Shown: positions 35,819-47,819, counted from the stretch's first letter. The stretch is 64,000 nt of DNA from Alcanivorax sp. DP30 (GCF_009882945.1 NZ_WTUY01000002.1:64927-128926); one strand, 5' to 3'. Notes: generated from the letters alone by a model not told the origin. Numbers and translations are program-made.

Positions 35819-37732
35819 TTATTCCAGCATGGACAGGGTATAGCTGCTTTCGTTTTCCTTGTCGCTGATCAACTGCGCGGTACGAGGCTGGTCATCGTGA
35901 AGACCGATGAACAGCACTCGATAGGTGAGTACGGCCTGCACATAATCGCGGGTTTCCCGGAAGGGAATCGATTCCACCCAGACGTCCACCGGCACAGCCT
36001 TGTCATCGTCTTCAGCCAGCCAGTTATCAATCCGATGCGGGCCTGCGTTATACGCGGCCAGTGCCAGCAAGCGGTTGCCGTTGAATTGATCAAGCAGTTC
36101 TGCCAGATAGCGGGTGCCCAGGCCAATGTTTACATTTTGGTCATAGAGCATGGCCTGGGTAGGGCGTGCCTGATTGGCGTCACTGGCCACCTTGCGAGCT
36201 GTGGCGGGCATCAGTTGCATCAGGCCGCTGGCGCCCACACCGGAACGGGCGCGGGGGTTGAACGCACTTTCACGTCGCGATACGGCCATGGCCAGCCAAG
36301 GATCCAGATCGTTTTCCAGAGCCTCTTTTTCAAACTGGGCCTGGTAGGCCGGCGGGAAGCGCCAGGCAAGAGTGTTCCAGGATTTGGACTGAATCGAGGC
36401 CTCGACAGCCAGGCTGTACCATTGCTGGTTCAGGGCATACTCGGCCAGGGCCCGTTGCTGTTCCTTGTCGCTGTGCCACAGTAACCACAGCCATTCTCGA
36501 TGGGCGGCGCTGTCTTCTTCAAGTTCCTGGAGCAGCTTTATCCGGTTCAGGGCGGGCGGCGCCTTGAAAGGGGTTTCTGCCGAGTAGGGCTCATCGGAAA
36601 ACCGATAGGGTTCACCTAACCGGTCTGCGGCCAGGAAGGCGAAAAAGTTACGCCCCTGGGCGGCCTGCTGAAACAGTCCCCGGGCGTCATCTTCCGAGCC
36701 TGTTGCTTCCAGGGCTCGGGCTTGCCAGTAAAGCCAGCGAGAGTCGGCCTGCTCCTGTTGTGGCAATTTCCCGATCCAGTGGGCGGTGGCATCCCAGTTT
36801 TGTTCGATAATGGCCCTGCGGGCGCGCTGACTCAGCAGCTCGGTATCGCTATGGCTTTCCAGCCAGTCATCCAGCCACTGGCGGTTTTCCTCAATGCCGC
36901 GAATGGTGGAATACCAGGCGAGTCGGCGCCCCAGGGATTGCCGGGCATCCTCATTCTTGATGCGGCTTTCGTGTTTTTCGAACCACGCCCTGGCGGCCAC
37001 GGTGTCGGTATAGATCCAGCGATACAAGGCCGCTTCGCGAAGATCTTCCTTGCGGGCCTTTGTTAAGCCACGAGGGAGGTCGTCAATGTCTTGCGGCGAG
37101 CGGTAGAGTTTTTTCAGCCAGTTGCCCGCGGTTTCATACTCGCTGTTTTTCAGAGAACGGTTCAGGTAACGCATCAAGCTGTAATTGCCGGCTTCAAAGG
37201 CCAGCCGCTGGCGTTCCCAGATGGCTTTTTCATCAATGACGCCGGCTTCGCGGGCGGCGTCAAAAAGCGGGTCGCAGGCATTCGGTCGTGAGCTGCCATG
37301 GGCCCACAGGCGGGCTGCTTCCTGCAGGGCGGAGTCGTCGTCACTGGCGAGCTTTGCCTGATAGTAGTAGCACTTCAACGTGACCGGCCCGGGGGGCTTG
37401 TCACTGATGGCCAGCAGGGCATCCCAGCGCTTCGCCTGGGCGTAGGAGACAATGGCGATGTCACGAATGTCTCCAGGCAGCGGGGAATCGCTGTAGCGTT
37501 CTGCATACGCCTGGACCTTTTCCGGTGATAGCTCGGGCAGGCCGGCTCGAATCCGGTGAAACTCAAGGTAGGCTTGCAGTGGATGTCCATCATCCAGCGC
37601 GCTCTCAAGACGGTTGAGCGATTCCCAGTCGTCATTGCGAGCGGCATCCAGTGCCTGGCGGAACGTGTCGGTCTCGGCCAGGGCCAGCGAAGCCATCAGG
37701 CTACAGGCAATCAGTACTGCGGCGCGAACCAT
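35819..37732 (-). CDS. slt: Soluble lytic murein transglycosylase
   Basis: A 637-residue periplasmic enzyme, near the length of E. coli Slt70. The start is the ATG at 37732 because GGAGG precedes it and the first residues (MVRAAVLIACSLMASLALA) form a signal peptide. The long N-terminal part is the alpha-helical doughnut of TPR-like pairs. The catalytic goose-lysozyme-like domain is near residues 470-610: the catalytic Glu is in SRRESAFNP, followed by GASGLMQLMPATA, NVNIGLGTRYLAELL and ALAAYNAGPHRI. It cleaves the MurNAc-GlcNAc bond to give anhydro-muropeptides, the substrates of the recycling genes at 40-42 kb. Confidence 0.94.
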   Translation of the reverse strand: MVRAAVLIACSLMASLALAETDTFRQALDAARNDDWESLNRLESALDDGHPLQAYLEFHRIRAGLPELSPEKVQAYAERYSDSPLPGDIRDIAIVSYAQAKRWDALLAISDKPPGPVTLKCYYYQAKLASDDDSALQEAARLWAHGSSRPNACDPLFDAAREAGVIDEKAIWERQRLAFEAGNYSLMRYLNRSLKNSEYETAGNWLKKLYRSPQDIDDLPRGLTKARKEDLREAALYRWIYTDTVAARAWFEKHESRIKNEDARQSLGRRLAWYSTIRGIEENRQWLDDWLESHSDTELLSQRARRAIIEQNWDATAHWIGKLPQQEQADSRWLYWQARALEATGSEDDARGLFQQAAQGRNFFAFLAADRLGEPYRFSDEPYSAETPFKAPPALNRIKLLQELEEDSAAHREWLWLLWHSDKEQQRALAEYALNQQWYSLAVEASIQSKSWNTLAWRFPPAYQAQFEKEALENDLDPWLAMAVSRRESAFNPRARSGVGASGLMQLMPATARKVASDANQARPTQAMLYDQNVNIGLGTRYLAELLDQFNGNRLLALAAYNAGPHRIDNWLAEDDDKAVPVDVWVESIPFRETRDYVQAVLTYRVLFIGLHDDQPRTAQLISDKENESSYTLSMLE

Positions 37733-37939
37733 CTGTGCCTCCATGTAAGTCGCAGTTATGAGCAGATATCTTTCCGATTCTACCGCCAGGGCGTCGCTCC
37801 TGAAGTGTGGATTATGTAAAACTTTCCGGAATGTGCCGGGAATGGGATACACATCCGACGGGAGGGTCGGGGAGTGGCTCGACTGGGTTATACTTACGGG
37901 CTGGTCAGCGGAAATTCGATCTGTTTTGTACGGGATACC

Positions 37940-38914
37940 ATGGAAAATACTACGCAATTATTACTGCGACAACGTCATGAGTTTGAGGGCCGCCAGGTGC
38001 TGGTGGTCGAAGCCAATGATGGCGCCCTGACGTCGCTGGATGTGGACGCGCAAATTCATGTACATGCGGATGATTTCACTATCGGGGCCCAGCAGTGGTC
38101 GCCGGCTCCGTCGATTCCGGACGGGGTGGACCTGCTGATCCTGCCGTTGCCGAAATCCGGAGACCGCCTACGTTTTTTGCTCAACTGGCTGGCGGGCAAG
38201 ATTGAGTCGCCCATGGAAATCTGGCTGGTGGGGCCTGCCAAGGGCGGGATCAAGGGGGCGCTCAAGCATTTTGATATTCATGTGGATCATAGCGACCTGG
38301 TAGACAGTGCCCGTCACTGCAAGCTTTACCGCGGCATGTTGCAACCCGGTGAGGCACAGACCCTGGACGCCTGGGGAGAAGTGATTACCGTGGATGAGCT
38401 TACGGCGATCAGCTATCCCGGTGTGTTCAGTCATGGTCGTCTGGATGAAGGCTCGCGCCTGCTGCTGGATGCCATGAACGAACATAACCTGCCCCGGCCG
38501 GGCAAGGTGATTGATGTGGGCTGTGGTGCCGGTGTGCTTGGCATTACCCTGGCGCGCCAGGGCTGGCAGGTGCAGGCCATGGATGTCAGTGCGACAGCCG
38601 TGGCTGCCTGCAAGGCAAGCCTGGAACAAAATGGCTTGCAGGGGCAGGTAAGTGGCGGGGACTTGTTCTCTGCGGTATCCGGTCGTGTGGACATGATAGT
38701 GACCAATCCGCCTTTCCATGATCGCCGTCTGCGCACCACGGATATCACCCGTCGTCTGATTGAGGAAGCGCCAGGCCATCTCAAGGAAGACGGCGAGATG
38801 TGGTTGGTGGCTAACCGGGAGCTGCCTTATGTGCAGTGGCTGGATGCGTCCTTCCAGCATGTGCAGGTAGCGGCTGAAACCAGTCGTTTCCGGGTATACC
38901 GGGCGGTGAGATAA
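37940..38914 (+). CDS. rsmC: 16S rRNA m2G1207 methyltransferase, RsmC-type
   Basis: A 324-residue SAM-dependent methyltransferase with two related Rossmann halves, as in RsmC: an N-terminal half without a complete SAM motif and a C-terminal half with VIDVGCGAGVLGITLA and the guanine-methylase signature TNPPFHD. The ATG at 37940 was chosen because the upstream frame is unlike family members. NPPFH with this length and the LSYPGVFSHGRLDEGSRLLL segment is typical of the RsmC/RlmG group; RsmC is favoured over RlmG by size. It faces away from slt. Confidence 0.87.
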   Translation: MENTTQLLLRQRHEFEGRQVLVVEANDGALTSLDVDAQIHVHADDFTIGAQQWSPAPSIPDGVDLLILPLPKSGDRLRFLLNWLAGKIESPMEIWLVGPAKGGIKGALKHFDIHVDHSDLVDSARHCKLYRGMLQPGEAQTLDAWGEVITVDELTAISYPGVFSHGRLDEGSRLLLDAMNEHNLPRPGKVIDVGCGAGVLGITLARQGWQVQAMDVSATAVAACKASLEQNGLQGQVSGGDLFSAVSGRVDMIVTNPPFHDRRLRTTDITRRLIEEAPGHLKEDGEMWLVANRELPYVQWLDASFQHVQVAAETSRFRVYRAVR

Positions 38915-38952
38915 CGCACAGGGGCGCTGGGCCCCGGTGCTTCAGGGCGTTT

Positions 38953-39933
38953 CTACAGGAGGTTTTCCCGGGCCATCCAGGTGATGCAGTTTTCGATCAT
39001 GGTGGCCAGTGGAATCTGGTCGTTGAAGCCCAGTTTCTCTACCGCCTTGCTGCTGTCTGCGTGAACGCGGTGGGTAATCAGCGCCACCTTTTCCGGGGTC
39101 AGTCTGGGCTCGTTACCGGTGAACAGGCTGCCGATCGGGGATAGCTGGCCGACCAGTCTCAGTACAACCGGCGGGACGGTTTTTCTGGGGACCTTCCTGT
39201 CCAGCTGACGGGCAATGGTTTGTACCAGTTCCAGAAAGCTGGCTTCTATGCCAGCGAGAATATAGCGTTCTCCACAAACGCCTTTTTCGTACGCGCTGAT
39301 ATGCGCTCGCGCCACTTCCTCTACGGCACAGAAATTTCCGCCGCCCGGCGGTACGCCCGGCAACTTGCCATCGTTGATCAGCTTGATCATTTGTGACCAG
39401 TTATGGGTGTCGCCGGCGCCGATGATGCCACAGGGGTTGAGAATGACCGCGTCCAGCCCCTGGCGGATACCGTTTTCCACTTCCTGTTCTGCCAGATACT
39501 TTGTGCGATTGTAGTTGATCCAGTCACTGGCGGCGTTGGAGGGCGTGAGTTCATTGATCGGCTCATCCTGAATGCCCCAGGCGGAGATCGAAGAGGTATG
39601 AATGAAACGACCTGCCACGTTTTTCTGGGCTGCACTCACCATGGCGCGCGTACCGAGCACATTGTCCCTGTACTGCTGGTCATTGCCACGGCGCCACATG
39701 CTGGTGTTGCCCGCCACATGGAACACGGCGTCCGGGGCGGGGGGCATGACCAGTGCCAGTTCGGTGGGGTTATCCAGCGGCGCTTGCACGACAGAAACGC
39801 CCCTGGCCTGCAATTGGGAGGCATCGCTGCGTGGACGAATGACGGCGGTGACATCCCAGCCCCTTTCCAAAAGCTGGTCGACGATATGGCCCCCCAGAAA
39901 ACCCCGGGCTCCACTGACAAATGCCACCGGCAT
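38953..39933 (-). CDS. Extended SDR (dihydroflavonol reductase-like)
   Basis: A 326-residue NAD(P)-dependent epimerase/reductase. The Rossmann glycine motif is SGARGFLGGHI (residues ~6-17); the Ser/Tyr/Lys centre reads HTSSISAWG then YNRTKYLAE. The C-terminal half resembles the dihydroflavonol-4-reductase and 3-beta-hydroxysteroid dehydrogenase branch (RYILAGIEASFLELVQTIA; PEKVALITHRVHADSSKAVEKLGF). TGAGGAG precedes the ATG. Cytoplasmic. Likely acts on a hydroxyl or aldehyde carbon of an unidentified substrate. Confidence 0.83.
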   Translation of the reverse strand: MPVAFVSGARGFLGGHIVDQLLERGWDVTAVIRPRSDASQLQARGVSVVQAPLDNPTELALVMPPAPDAVFHVAGNTSMWRRGNDQQYRDNVLGTRAMVSAAQKNVAGRFIHTSSISAWGIQDEPINELTPSNAASDWINYNRTKYLAEQEVENGIRQGLDAVILNPCGIIGAGDTHNWSQMIKLINDGKLPGVPPGGGNFCAVEEVARAHISAYEKGVCGERYILAGIEASFLELVQTIARQLDRKVPRKTVPPVVLRLVGQLSPIGSLFTGNEPRLTPEKVALITHRVHADSSKAVEKLGFNDQIPLATMIENCITWMARENLL

Positions 39934-40059
39934 GGCGATCTCCTCACTGAATCAGTCCTGTCAGTGTAACCCGAAGCGTTGGCAGGTAAATAAAGATCTG
40001 ATCAGGGGGTGCCGGGACTGGCCAAGGTGCAGGGTTTTGTCTATATTGCCGTTTCCAAA

Positions 40060-40133
40060 GCGGGTGTAGTTCAATGGTAGAACGGCAGCTTCCCAAGCTG
40101 CATACGAGAGTTCGATTCTCTTCACCCGCTCCA
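40060..40133 (+). tRNA. tRNA-Gly (anticodon CCC)
   Basis: A 74-base cloverleaf with encoded CCA. Acceptor stem GCGGGTG pairs with CACCCGC; the D arm holds GTTCAATGGTAGAAC; the anticodon stem GCAGC/GCTGC encloses TTCCCAA, anticodon CCC; the T arm is GAGAGTTCGATTCTC. Discriminator T, then CCA. A TATATT element at 40042-40047 is a good -10. Confidence 0.98.
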
Positions 40134-40140
40134 GACACGA

Positions 40141-40174
40141 CAAAGCCGCCCAAGGGCGGCTTTGTGCGTTTTGG
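40141..40174 (+). terminator. Terminator after tRNA-Gly
   Basis: Perfect 10-base stem CAAAGCCGCC / GGCGGCTTTG with a CAAG tetraloop, 7 bases after the tRNA CCA end, followed by a modest T-rich stretch (TGCGTTTT). Confidence 0.8.
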
Positions 40175-40229
40175 GGAAAGTGAGGCAAGGCCCGTTGCAT
40201 CTTTTCCGCAACCCCCGGACACTTCATCC

Positions 40230-40700
40230 ATGGAATTGATTATCAAATTGTCTGAACAGTGCCTTGAAGTGCATGGCGATCACTCTGAACGCTTTGCCAT
40301 TTCCTCTGCCCGCAACGGGGCAGGGGAGGCCATGGGCTCCCAGGCTACCCCCCGTGGTCGCCATGTCGTACGCGCCCGTTTTGGCGCCGGCTTGCCTCAA
40401 GGTGCCGTGCTCACAGGGCGCAAGTTTTCCGGTGAGATCTATACTCCCGCGCTGGCCGGGCAACACCCTGACCGTGACTGGGTGCTTACCCGAATCCTCT
40501 GGCTTGGCGGGCTGGACGCGGGGCTGAACCAGGGGGGCAGCGTGGATAGTTTTCAGCGCTTTATCTATATTCACGGCACGCCAGACAGTGAGCCCATGGG
40601 CACCCCCGCGTCCCATGGCTGTATCCGCATGCGCAATGCGGATCTGGTTCGTCTTTTCGATCAGGTGCCAGTGGGCACACTGGTGACAATAACCGAATAA
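40230..40700 (+). CDS. Cytoplasmic YkuD L,D-carboxypeptidase/transpeptidase, ElsL-like
   Basis: A 156-residue YkuD-domain protein. The catalytic motif is complete: His115 in IHGT and SHGCIRM with Cys131. There is no signal peptide or membrane helix from the ATG at 40230, which is odd for a periplasmic L,D-transpeptidase. A. baumannii ElsL (LdtK) is a known short, leaderless YkuD protein acting in the cytoplasm as an L,D-carboxypeptidase that trims recycled muropeptides, and this protein fits that pattern. nagZ begins 20 bases downstream, which supports a recycling role. No strong ribosome site is visible. Transpeptidase activity cannot be excluded. Confidence 0.8.
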   Translation: MELIIKLSEQCLEVHGDHSERFAISSARNGAGEAMGSQATPRGRHVVRARFGAGLPQGAVLTGRKFSGEIYTPALAGQHPDRDWVLTRILWLGGLDAGLNQGGSVDSFQRFIYIHGTPDSEPMGTPASHGCIRMRNADLVRLFDQVPVGTLVTITE

Positions 40701-40720
40701 CCGTCTCCTTCAGGGTAGTC

Positions 40721-41740
40721 ATGTCTGACACTATTTCCCCGTTGTTAATGCTGGATCTGCAAGGGCTCACCGTAGCCGATTCCGAAAAGGATCTGCTGGC
40801 TCATCCCGGCACCGGCGGCCTGATCTTTTTTGCCCGCAATTACGAAAGCCGCGAACAATTGCGCGAGCTGGTTCGGCAAGTACGTGCCATTCGGCCCGAT
40901 TTGCTGATCGCAGTGGATCAGGAAGGCGGCAGGGTGCAGCGCTTCCGTGATGAATTTGTGCGCCTGCCACCCATGGCGGCACTGGGGCGCCGTTACGATC
41001 AGGATCCGGCTACCGGCATATACGCTGCCGGCTTGCTGGGAGAGTTGATGGCGTCAGAGCTGACCGAGCTGGGCATTGATATCAGTTTTGCGCCGGTACT
41101 GGATCTGGATTACGGCAGCAGTACCGTGATTGGTGATCGCAGTTTTCATGGCGATGCGGATGCCATGATTGCCCTGGCGGGGAGCTTTATCGACGGCATG
41201 AATGCAGCAGGTATGGCCGCCACCGGCAAACACTTTCCGGGCCACGGTCATGTGGTCGCGGATTCCCACCTGGAACTGCCGGTGGACCCGCGCCCCCTGA
41301 GCGAGATCGAGGCGGCGGACATGCGCCCCTTTATGGCGTTGGCTCCACGTCTGGATGGCATCATGCCGGCCCATGTAGTGTACAGCGCGGTAGAAAACCA
41401 GACCGCAGGTTTCTCCCGATTCTGGTTGCAGAGCCAGCTCCGTGAGCGGCTGGGTTTTCGCGGTGTGATCTTCTCTGATGATCTTTCCATGGCGGGTGCC
41501 CATGGCGTGGGTGGCTACCCACAGCGCGCGGAAGCGGCGCTGGCTGCTGGCTGCGATATGGTGCTGGCTTGCAATAATCGACAGGGAGCGGAACAGGTGC
41601 TGAGCTGGCTGGAAAGCCAGTCTTTTTCGGGGCAGGTGGCGGCTGGCGGTCTGCGGGCACGACCACGGTGTTCCATGGAGGCAGGGCGTCGCCGGGAAGC
41701 GCAGGCCCTTGCAAAATCACTGATTGAGGAAAACGCATGA
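40721..41740 (+). CDS. nagZ: Beta-N-acetylglucosaminidase NagZ
   Basis: A 339-residue glycoside hydrolase family 3 enzyme that removes GlcNAc from recycled anhydro-muropeptides in the cytoplasm. Diagnostic segments are VDQEGGRVQRF, the GH3 His-Asp loop region TGKHFPGHGHVVADSH, and FSDDLSMAGA, which contains the catalytic Asp of the family. No signal peptide. The gene starts 20 bases after the YkuD gene and overlaps the MscS gene by 4 bases. The same enzyme sits next to the thioinosine phosphorylase in Pseudomonas, as here within three genes. Confidence 0.96.
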   Translation: MSDTISPLLMLDLQGLTVADSEKDLLAHPGTGGLIFFARNYESREQLRELVRQVRAIRPDLLIAVDQEGGRVQRFRDEFVRLPPMAALGRRYDQDPATGIYAAGLLGELMASELTELGIDISFAPVLDLDYGSSTVIGDRSFHGDADAMIALAGSFIDGMNAAGMAATGKHFPGHGHVVADSHLELPVDPRPLSEIEAADMRPFMALAPRLDGIMPAHVVYSAVENQTAGFSRFWLQSQLRERLGFRGVIFSDDLSMAGAHGVGGYPQRAEAALAAGCDMVLACNNRQGAEQVLSWLESQSFSGQVAAGGLRARPRCSMEAGRRREAQALAKSLIEENA

Positions 41741-42880
41741 ACTGGGACTGGAGCCAGCTGCTGAATTGGCCAACGCTGGAAACCCCTTCTGACATATGGC
41801 TGACGCAGCTGTTTTTGCTGGTGGTGTGCACGGTGGCGGTGAATTTCACCATGATGCGGGCCATTGATGTCGCCGAGCGGCTGATCAGAAAGACCGATAC
41901 CCTCTGGGATGATGCGCTGCTTGAGGCCGCAAGGATTCCACTAAGGCTGGTGTTCTGGGTCATTGGCCTGTCGATCTGTGTGGAGCTGCTGCAGTCAGTC
42001 AGTGATGAAAAAAATCTGGTGTTCGATCTGGTACCCCAGGCGCGCCGCATCGGTTTCATCGTGATTATCGCCATGTTCCTGAACCGGTTTATTTCTTACA
42101 CGGAAAAGAACCTGATCGACCCGTCCCGGATGCGCAAGCCCATGGATCACTCCACTGCCGCCGCGATTGCCAAATTGTTGCGGGTGTCCGTGATCATCAC
42201 CGCATTGCTTATCATCCTCCAGACTCTGGGTTACAGCATTTCCGGGGTGCTGGCTTTTGGTGGTATTGGTGGCATGGCGGTGGCCTTTGCGGCCAAGGAT
42301 CTGCTGGCCAATTTCTTTGGCGGCATGATGGTCTATCTGGACAAGCCGTTTCGGGTGGGCGACTGGGTGCGTTCGCCGGATCGCGCCATTGAGGGCACGG
42401 TGGAGAATATCGGCTGGCGTTTGACCCGCATTCGTACCTTCGATCAGCGACCGTTGTATATTCCCAATGCCATGTTTACCTCCATTGTGCTGGAAAACCC
42501 TTCGCGCATGTTCAACCGCCGGATCAATGAAAAGATCGGTATTCGCTATGATGACTGGCAAAAAATGCCCGCGATCGTGGCAGAAGTGAGGGCCATGCTG
42601 GAGGCCCATGAAGAGCTTGAAACCGAGCAGAAAACCCTGATTGTGAATTTCGACAGCTACGGGGCGTCTCATCTGGAGTTTTTTATCTACACCTTCACCA
42701 AGACCACCGAGTGGGTGCGCTACCATGAGATCAAGCAGGATGTTCTCATGAAGATCATGAATATTGTCCATGAGCATGGTGCCGAGTTCGCGTTCCCCAC
42801 ACGCACGTTGCATCTGGTCAGCAACAATGATGATGCTCCTGAAACCGGCCTTGAAGAAGACAATGCAGAGGAAAGCCAAC

Positions 42881-42894
<14 letters not shown>
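41737..42894 (+). CDS. MscS-family mechanosensitive channel
   Basis: A 385-residue channel protein. About four hydrophobic segments lie in residues 15-190; the pore-lining helix is seen in ISGVLAFGGIGGMAVAFAAKDLLANFFGG, rich in Gly/Ala as in MscS TM3. The beta domain follows (LDKPFRVGDWVRSPDR; GTVENIGWRLTRIRTFDQRPLYIPNAMF), then the alpha/beta C-terminal domain. Typical role is release of solutes at osmotic down-shock. It overlaps nagZ at the start (ATGA) and hpt at the end by 14 bases, so it is translated in a chain of coupled genes. Confidence 0.93.
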
Positions 42895-44195
<1,301 letters not shown>

Positions 44196-44249
44196 TGCTG
44201 AAAGGGCAGCCGGATCATCGGCGGCTGTCTTCAACAGGAGTTTGCTGTC

Positions 44250-45293
44250 TTGACCTTGCTCATTGTTTTCGCCGCCATCTCCATTGGTTTCTCCTTTATT
44301 TGCTCGGTGCTGGAAGCCGCTTTGCTCTCCATCACTCCGAGCTTTATCGCCGGCTTGCGTGAAAAACGCCCGGCGCTGTATCAGTCACTGCGTGCGTTCA
44401 AGGACGATATCGACAAGCCACTTTCTGCGATTCTGACCTTGAATACCGTGGCACATACCGTGGGTGCGACCGGTGTTGGGGCCCAGGTGGCGGTGGTGTT
44501 TGGGGAGACCTGGCTGGGGGCTGCGTCGGGTATCATGACGCTGGCCATCCTGATCCTGTCCGAGATCATTCCCAAGACCATCGGCGCCAAATACTGGCGT
44601 TCGCTGGCGCCCATGCTGCCGCCGGTGCTGAAGTTCATCATGGTCGTGTTGGCGCCCTTTGTGTGGCTGTCCAAGCTGATTACCAGTCAGATCGGTGGTA
44701 ATGAACATGATGTGGATGTGCGGTCTGAAATTGCCGCGCTGGCGGATATGGGCAAGGACCAGCAGGCCCTGGCCGATGACGAGCACAAGGTGATCCTGAA
44801 CATTCTCCATCTGCATGATGTGAAGGTGGGCGCCATCATGACCCCACGCACTGTGTGCCGGACGGTTTCTCCGGAGATGACGGTGGCCGGATTTCTGGAG
44901 CAGGAGAAGGGGCAGCCGTTTTCGCGCTTCCCGGTGATGAACGAACGGGGCGAGTGCAGCGGTTATATCCACAAGTCTGACTTGCTGGATGTGTCCCCGG
45001 AGCAGACCATGAAGGCCCTGGCGCTTGATGTGTCCATGATCAGCACGCGAATGAGCATCGAAAGCCTGTTTCATGCCATGCTCAATCAGCGCCAGCATAT
45101 GGCGGTGGTCTACGATGAGCATGGCACCTGGGTGGGGCTGGTCACGCTGGAAGATATCCTGGAAACCATTCTTGGTCGTGAAATCATGGATGAGACGGAT
45201 AGTGTGGCCGATCTCAGACTCTATGCGCGTCAGCGCTGGAGCAGAAAACTGAAGAAACAGGGTAGCGCCGATACGAAGAAGGATGCGCCCTGA
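44250..45293 (+). CDS. CNNM (DUF21)/CBS-domain membrane protein
   Basis: A 347-residue protein of the HlyC/CorC (CNNM transporter) family: the N-terminal DUF21 region has three or four membrane helices (SIGFSFICSVLEAALLSITPSFI; ILILSEIIPKTIGAKYW), followed by two CBS domains (VGAIMTPRTVC; FSRFPVMNERGECSGYIHKSDLL; MAVVYDEHGTWVGLVTLEDILETILG). Family members are linked to Mg/Co efflux or tolerance. Starts with TTG, with AGGAG 10 bases ahead. A CorC_HlyC C-terminal domain is not present, so it is the short CNNM form. Confidence 0.9.
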   Translation: MTLLIVFAAISIGFSFICSVLEAALLSITPSFIAGLREKRPALYQSLRAFKDDIDKPLSAILTLNTVAHTVGATGVGAQVAVVFGETWLGAASGIMTLAILILSEIIPKTIGAKYWRSLAPMLPPVLKFIMVVLAPFVWLSKLITSQIGGNEHDVDVRSEIAALADMGKDQQALADDEHKVILNILHLHDVKVGAIMTPRTVCRTVSPEMTVAGFLEQEKGQPFSRFPVMNERGECSGYIHKSDLLDVSPEQTMKALALDVSMISTRMSIESLFHAMLNQRQHMAVVYDEHGTWVGLVTLEDILETILGREIMDETDSVADLRLYARQRWSRKLKKQGSADTKKDAP

Positions 45294-45333
45294 TTGTTTT
45301 TCCTGACAACTCCTCACAACAAGGAGGCAAACC

Positions 45334-46302
<969 letters not shown>

Positions 46303-46607
46303 GAGACGCAACATGCAACACGCGGGCAGGGCCTTGCTATCCGGCGAGGCCTTGCCAATCTCGCCCTAGATGCTTGCCTGCAAGCGATTTTGCATTGGAA
46401 AAGCACCTTTGGGGTTTTCTGACCTGACTGCTCCAGGTTATCCGTACTGGTTTGCTTTTCCCTTTTCAACTTTAAACTTTCAACTCGCCATTAGCGCCTC
46501 TTTCGTGGGCACTATACCGCAGCACAGTACACGCCATTCCGCGCCTTGAAGCTTGCCGCTTGCTGCTCTCTTTTTTGCTATCCTTGCTCCCCAATCAGGA
46601 GGGGCCC
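46303..46607. repeat. Gap with REP-like core at 46372-46388
   Basis: A 305-base gap between cysK and the flavoprotein gene. GCTTGCCTGCAAGCGAT at 46372-46388 repeats the REP core seen at 751-779 and 50731-50744. Further right is a loose run of AACTTTAAACTTTCAACTCG and TTGAAGCTTGCCGCTTGC strings that resembles the second dispersed family. GGGCCTTGC/AGGCCTTGC is a direct repeat near 46330. No gene seen. Confidence 0.65.
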
Positions 46608-47798
46608 ATGGCTGCCATTACAGAGACTGACATTGTTGTCATCGGCGCCGGCGCTGCCGGGCTGATGTGTGCGGCTACAGCGGCGTATCAGGGGCATCGG
46701 GTGCGGGTGCTGGATCATGCCAACAAGGCAGGCAAGAAGATCCTCATGTCTGGTGGCGGTCGCTGTAATTTCACCAACCTGAACACGACGCCAGAGCATT
46801 TCGTCTCCGCCAATCCTCACTTCTGCAAATCCGCCCTGAAGCGCTATAGCCCCTGGCATTTCGTCGAGCTGGTGGAGCGTCATGGCATAGAGCATGTGGA
46901 AAAGGCACCTGGGCAGCTGTTCTGTGCGGACTCCTCCAAGGAGATTCTGGGTGTCCTGCTCACTGAGTGTGAATGGGCTGGAGCCGAGATTGCCCTGAAT
47001 ACCTCTATCAAGCGAGTCAGCCAGACTGGCAAGGGATTCAGTCTGGCCACCAGTGCCGGGACAATCACCTGCCAGAAGCTGGTGGTGGCCTGTGGCGGGC
47101 TGTCCATCCCGACCATGGGTGCCACCGGCTTTGGCTACCAGCTGGCAGAGCAATTTGGTCTGCAGGTGTTGCCTACTCGAGCCGGGCTGGTGCCTTTTAC
47201 CCTGCAGCCGGATGACAAGGCCTGGCTGGCCGAGCTGTCAGGAATCAGCACTGAGGTGGTAGCACGCACCGCCAGTGCGTCTTTTGCCGACCCCATGCTG
47301 ATTACCCATCGAGGCCTGTCCGGTCCGGCCATGCTCCAGGTCTCCAGCTTCTGGGTGCCGGGACAGGCCGTGACTGTGGACTGGCTGCCACAGATTGTCG
47401 ATCCGGTTGCTGAACTGGCGGCGGAGCGGCAGCAACACCCTAATCGCGGTCTGGAACGCTGGCTACGGCAGTATTTTTCCCAGCGGCTGGCATCGGCGCT
47501 GGTGGAGCAGTTCGGTTGGCAGGGCAACCTGCAGCAGTTCAGTAATGAGCGCCTGTCATCCGTGGCTGCGGTATTGAAGGGGTGGTCCTTCAAGCCTTCT
47601 GGCACGGAAGGCTACCGCACCGCAGAAGTGACCCTGGGCGGGGTCGATACTGACGCCATTTCCTCGAAGAACTTTGAGGTGAAATCCGTGCCGGGCCTGC
47701 ACTTTATTGGCGAGGTGCTGGACGTGACCGGCCAGCTGGGCGGGTTCAACTTCCAGTGGGCCTGGGCCAGCGGCTGGTGCACTGGCATGGCATTGTGA
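46608..47798 (+). CDS. BaiN/YhiN-type FAD flavoprotein
   Basis: A 396-residue NAD(P)/FAD-dependent protein of the HI0933/YhiN/BaiN family. The N-terminal dinucleotide motif is VIGAGAAGLMCAATAA, followed by the family hallmark GKKILMSGGGRCNFTN; C-terminal signature DVTGQLGGFNFQWAWASGWCTG. Start is the ATG at 46608 with CAGGAGGGG upstream. Related enzymes reduce the bile-acid double bond in gut bacteria, but in most bacteria the substrate is unknown. The downstream tag gene follows after 21 bases. Confidence 0.9.
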   Translation: MAAITETDIVVIGAGAAGLMCAATAAYQGHRVRVLDHANKAGKKILMSGGGRCNFTNLNTTPEHFVSANPHFCKSALKRYSPWHFVELVERHGIEHVEKAPGQLFCADSSKEILGVLLTECEWAGAEIALNTSIKRVSQTGKGFSLATSAGTITCQKLVVACGGLSIPTMGATGFGYQLAEQFGLQVLPTRAGLVPFTLQPDDKAWLAELSGISTEVVARTASASFADPMLITHRGLSGPAMLQVSSFWVPGQAVTVDWLPQIVDPVAELAAERQQHPNRGLERWLRQYFSQRLASALVEQFGWQGNLQQFSNERLSSVAAVLKGWSFKPSGTEGYRTAEVTLGGVDTDAISSKNFEVKSVPGLHFIGEVLDVTGQLGGFNFQWAWASGWCTGMAL

Positions 47799-47819
47799 GC
47801 TCAACCATCAGGAGGCGTC

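Noticed and set aside
46303-46607. Terminator of cysK
   Set aside because: The GGCCTTGC strings are direct, not inverted, and there is no T-run.
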